Under the pieces are notes generated by a model. That model was not told the origin of the DNA, did no database searches, and worked only from the letters and a program-made list of their open reading frames with translations. Source: Micromonospora sp. 15K316 (GTDB lineage Bacteria; Actinomycetota; Actinomycetes; Mycobacteriales; Micromonosporaceae). Taken from it: a DNA stretch of 58,201 nt. The position numbers were made by a program, and so were the translations under genes. Position 1 is the stretch's first letter. Each line of letters begins with the position of its first letter. The stretch is taken from NCBI RefSeq assembly GCF_004348525.1, contig NZ_SMKG01000018.1, forward strand, positions 1 through 58,201, in the 5' to 3' direction. Shown here piece after piece: positions 55,862 through 58,201 of the stretch.

Positions 55862-57016
55862 ATGCCGACGCCCCACCCCTCACCGTGGCGTAAGCCGGAG
55901 CACGACGACCTGGCCGACCTGGCCCGCGCCTTCTTCACCCGGGACGTGCTGCCGCACACCGACCGGCTGCTCGCGCAGGGGCACCCGGACCGGGAGCACT
56001 ACCGCCGCGCGGGCGAGCTGGGCCTGCTCGGCCTCTCCGTCCCCGAGCAGTACGGCGGCGGGGGCGGCGACTTCACCCACGAGGTGGTGACGCTCCAGGA
56101 GCAGGCGTACGCCGGTGAGAGCAGCCTCGGCCTCGCCGTGCACAGCGGGATCGTCACCGGCTACCTGGTGGCGTACGGCAGCGAGGAGCAGAAGCGGCGC
56201 TGGCTGCCCGGCCTCTGCAGCGGCGAGCTGGTCGGGGCGATCGCCATGACCGAGCCCGACGGCGGCTCGGACCTCCAGGGGATGCGCACCCGGGCGGTAC
56301 GCGACGGCGACGACTACCTGGTCACCGGGGCGAAGACGTTCATCAGCAACGGCGGGCTCGCCGATGTGGTCATCGTGGCCGCCAAGACCGACCCGGAGCA
56401 GCGTGCCGCCGGTATCTCGCTGCTGGTCTGCGAGGTCGGCGGCGGCCCGGAGGGCTTCCGCCGGGGCCGGCTGCTCTCCAAGATCGGGCTGAGGGCCAAC
56501 GACACCGCCGAGCTCTTCTTCGACGGGCTGCGGGTGCCGGCGGCGAACCTGCTCGGCGACGCCGAGGGCCTCGGCTTCGTCCAGCTCATGCGGCAGCTCC
56601 CGCAGGAGCGGCTGGTGATCGGGGTGGGCGCGGTCGCCGCCATGGAGCGGGCCGTCGAGCTGACCGTGGCGTACGTGAAGGAGCGGACCGCCTTCGGCAG
56701 GCCGCTGCTCGGGCACCAGAACACCCGGATGGTGCTCGCCGAGTGCGCGACCCGGACGCGGGCGAGCCGGGTCTTCCTCGACGACTGCATCGTCCGGCAC
56801 ACCCGGGATGAGCTGGACGTGGCGACCGCCGCCATGGCGAAGTACTGGCTCACCGACGGGCAGTGCGAGGTCGTCGACAGGTGCCTGCAACTCTTCGGCG
56901 GCTACGGCTACACCACCGAGTACCCGATCGCCCGCATGTACGCCGACGCCCGCGCCCAGAAGATCTACGGCGGCACCAACGAGATCATGAAGGAGCTGAT
57001 CGCCCGTGCCCTCTGA
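55862..57016 (+). CDS. Acyl-CoA dehydrogenase
   Basis: 384 residues: [16 protein letters not shown] and [18 protein letters not shown] (FAD/acyl), [66 protein letters not shown] with the catalytic Glu in GTNEI. Substrate chain length cannot be told. ATG 55862. It overlaps the CoA transferase by 11 bp. Confidence 0.92.
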   Translation: MPTPHPSPWRKPEHDDLADLARAFFTRDVLPHTDRLLAQGHPDREHYRRAGELGLLGLSVPEQYGGGGGDFTHEVVTLQEQAYAGESSLGLAVHSGIVTGYLVAYGSEEQKRRWLPGLCSGELVGAIAMTEPDGGSDLQGMRTRAVRDGDDYLVTGAKTFISNGGLADVVIVAAKTDPEQRAAGISLLVCEVGGGPEGFRRGRLLSKIGLRANDTAELFFDGLRVPAANLLGDAEGLGFVQLMRQLPQERLVIGVGAVAAMERAVELTVAYVKERTAFGRPLLGHQNTRMVLAECATRTRASRVFLDDCIVRHTRDELDVATAAMAKYWLTDGQCEVVDRCLQLFGGYGYTTEYPIARMYADARAQKIYGGTNEIMKELIARAL

Positions 57017-58199
57017 TCCCGCAGCCGCCCCGCGCGGTGGGCCGCCGCCCGAGGGGAGCGACGGGCCTCCGGCCGCGGCGCGCGGCGGACCGCTGGCCGG
57101 GGTACGGGTCGTCGAGCTCGCCAGTCTCGCGCCCGCCCCGTTCGGCTGCATGGTCCTCGCCGACCTGGGCGCCGACGTGATCCGGGTGGACCGGCCGGGC
57201 GGCCCCGCCTCCGGACGGCTGGCCGCTCCCCCGGCCGGGCCGTTGCAGCGCGGCCGGCGGGTCACCACGCTGGACCTGAAGTCGCCGGCCGGCGTCGCGG
57301 CGCTGCTGAGCCTCCTGGAGCGCGCGGATGTGCTGGTCGAGGCGTACCGGCCGGGGGTGGCCGAGCGGCTGGGCTTCGGCCCGGAGCCCAGCCTGGCCCG
57401 CAACCCCCGTCTCGTGTACGCGCGGATGACGGGCTGGGGGCAGCACGGGCCGCTGGCGCCCCGGGCCGGTCACGACATCGACTACATCGCGGTCTCCGGC
57501 GCGCTCGAACCGCTGGGCCGCGCCGGTGAACGCCCGTACCCGCCCACGAACCTGATCGGTGACTTCGCGGGCGGCGGGATGCTGCTCGCCGTCGGTGTGC
57601 TGGCCGCGTTGCTGGAGCGGGAGCGCTCGGGGGTCGGGCAGGTGGTGGACGCCGCGATGGTCGACGGGTCGGCGCTGCTCACGGCGTTCCTGCACGGGAT
57701 GATCGGCACCGGCGCCTGGTCCGCGCCGCGCGGCGGCAACCTGCTCGACGGTGGGGCGCCCTTCTACGACACCTACCACACCGCCGACGGCGGATTCGTC
57801 GCCGTCGGCGCGCTGGAACCGGCGTTCTACGCCGCCCTCCTCACCGGTCTGGGCCTGGCCGACGACCCCGACCTGCCCGCCCAGTACGACCCGGCCGGCT
57901 GGGCCGAGCTCCGTCGCCGGTTCGCCGAGCGGTTCGCCGGCCGTACCCGGGACGAGTGGGCGGCCGTCTTCGCCGAGTTGGACGCCTGCGTGGCACCGGT
58001 GCTCGCTCCCGGCGAGGCGCACCGCCACCCGCACAACGCCGCCCGGGGAACCTTCGTCGAGGTGGGCGGGGAGATCCAGCCGGCCCCGGCGCCCCGCTTC
58101 GAGCGGACTCCGGCACCGCCCCCGATCCCCGCCTCCGACCCGGAGCGGGACGCTCTTCCCGTGCAGGCCATCCTCGACACCTGGCCACCCCGCCCCTGA
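57006..58199 (+). CDS. CaiB/BaiF CoA-transferase family (AMACR-like)
   Basis: 397 residues. GVRVVELASLAPAPFGCMVLADLGADVIRVDRPGG is the N-terminal CoA-transferase signature. RAGHDIDYIAVSGAL and NLIGDFAGGGMLLAVGV carry the His and Asp that are the AMACR/MCR acid-base pair; the E in VGALEPAFY fits the third residue. So it may racemise 2-methylacyl-CoA or transfer CoA. The GTG at 57006 is inside the dehydrogenase end. Complete, stop at 58199. Confidence 0.9.
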   Translation: MPSDPAAAPRGGPPPEGSDGPPAAARGGPLAGVRVVELASLAPAPFGCMVLADLGADVIRVDRPGGPASGRLAAPPAGPLQRGRRVTTLDLKSPAGVAALLSLLERADVLVEAYRPGVAERLGFGPEPSLARNPRLVYARMTGWGQHGPLAPRAGHDIDYIAVSGALEPLGRAGERPYPPTNLIGDFAGGGMLLAVGVLAALLERERSGVGQVVDAAMVDGSALLTAFLHGMIGTGAWSAPRGGNLLDGGAPFYDTYHTADGGFVAVGALEPAFYAALLTGLGLADDPDLPAQYDPAGWAELRRRFAERFAGRTRDEWAAVFAELDACVAPVLAPGEAHRHPHNAARGTFVEVGGEIQPAPAPRFERTPAPPPIPASDPERDALPVQAILDTWPPRP

Positions 58200-58201
58200 C
58201 C

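Overview
This is 58.2 kb of high-GC (roughly 70% or more by eye) actinomycete chromosome. Gene content points to Micromonosporaceae, most likely Micromonospora or a close relative: a SARP/AfsR-type regulator, F420-type luciferase-like oxidoreductases, a PopR-controlled clpP, a translational T-box in front of ileS, a Zur-controlled set of zinc-free ribosomal proteins with an MRF homologue, and SigE-family and ECF42 sigma factors. The genus is an inference; no 16S or other taxonomic marker is present. Almost every gene shows G/C-rich third positions. The exception is the block at about 14.7-15.75 kb, the toxin tip and immunity gene of an Rhs-type polymorphic toxin, which is clearly less GC-rich.

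Layout. 0-4.3 kb: the end of a surface protein, then korAB (2-oxoglutarate:ferredoxin oxidoreductase). 4.3-9.4 kb: a serine-protease relic, a divergent azoreductase/MarR pair sharing a palindromic operator, a K+ channel, a SigE-family sigma factor with its membrane partner, and a PopR-like regulator. 9.4-13.1 kb: clpP behind two abutting PopR boxes, a lipoprotein, peptidase E-like, RidA-like and NUDIX genes, and tRNA-Arg(CCT). 13.1-17.5 kb: a repeat-rich spacer, a DyP peroxidase, an immunity-like gene, a 5'-truncated Rhs/HINT/toxin relic and a CHY zinc-finger gene. 17.5-23 kb: a 1001-residue secreted multidomain protein, an amphi-Trp protein, a voltage-gated-like channel, a small HhH-like protein and a LuxR relic. 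23-25.5 kb: divergent rpmB-rpmG-rpsN and mrf-rpmE2 units, each with a Zur-box-like palindrome. 25.5-33.1 kb: a TetR gene, a T-box riboswitch and an IleS2-type ileS with a GXHH signature, and a large BTAD/AAA regulator. 33.2-41.1 kb: a hydrolase, a DGPF/ECF42 pair, an F420-type oxidoreductase overlapping an unusual F420/FAD fusion oxidoreductase, a divergent MarR gene, and a STAS plus MEDS/ATPase pair. 41.1-47.2 kb: a stress-type cluster with a molybdopterin oxidoreductase lacking the Fe-S cysteines, DUF421, a Cys-rich copper-binding type protein, a USP-like protein and small unknowns. 47.2-55.5 kb: a complete, translationally coupled kdp operon (27-residue ORF-kdpF-A-B-C-D-E). 55.9-58.2 kb: acyl-CoA dehydrogenase and CaiB/BaiF CoA transferase.

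Common themes are metal and ion homeostasis (Zur switch, kdp, two channels, copper protein), proteostasis and translation control (PopR/ClpP, T-box/IleS2, zinc-free ribosomal proteins with MRF), and one-component or sigma-factor circuits. Many gene pairs overlap by four bases (ATGA or GTGA). Perfect GC hairpins lie at several operon ends. The most unusual items are the F420/FAD fusion with its overlapping paralogue, the relic Rhs toxin with immunity gene, the Fe-S-less molybdoenzyme, the GXHH IleRS under a T-box, and the doubled PopR operator.
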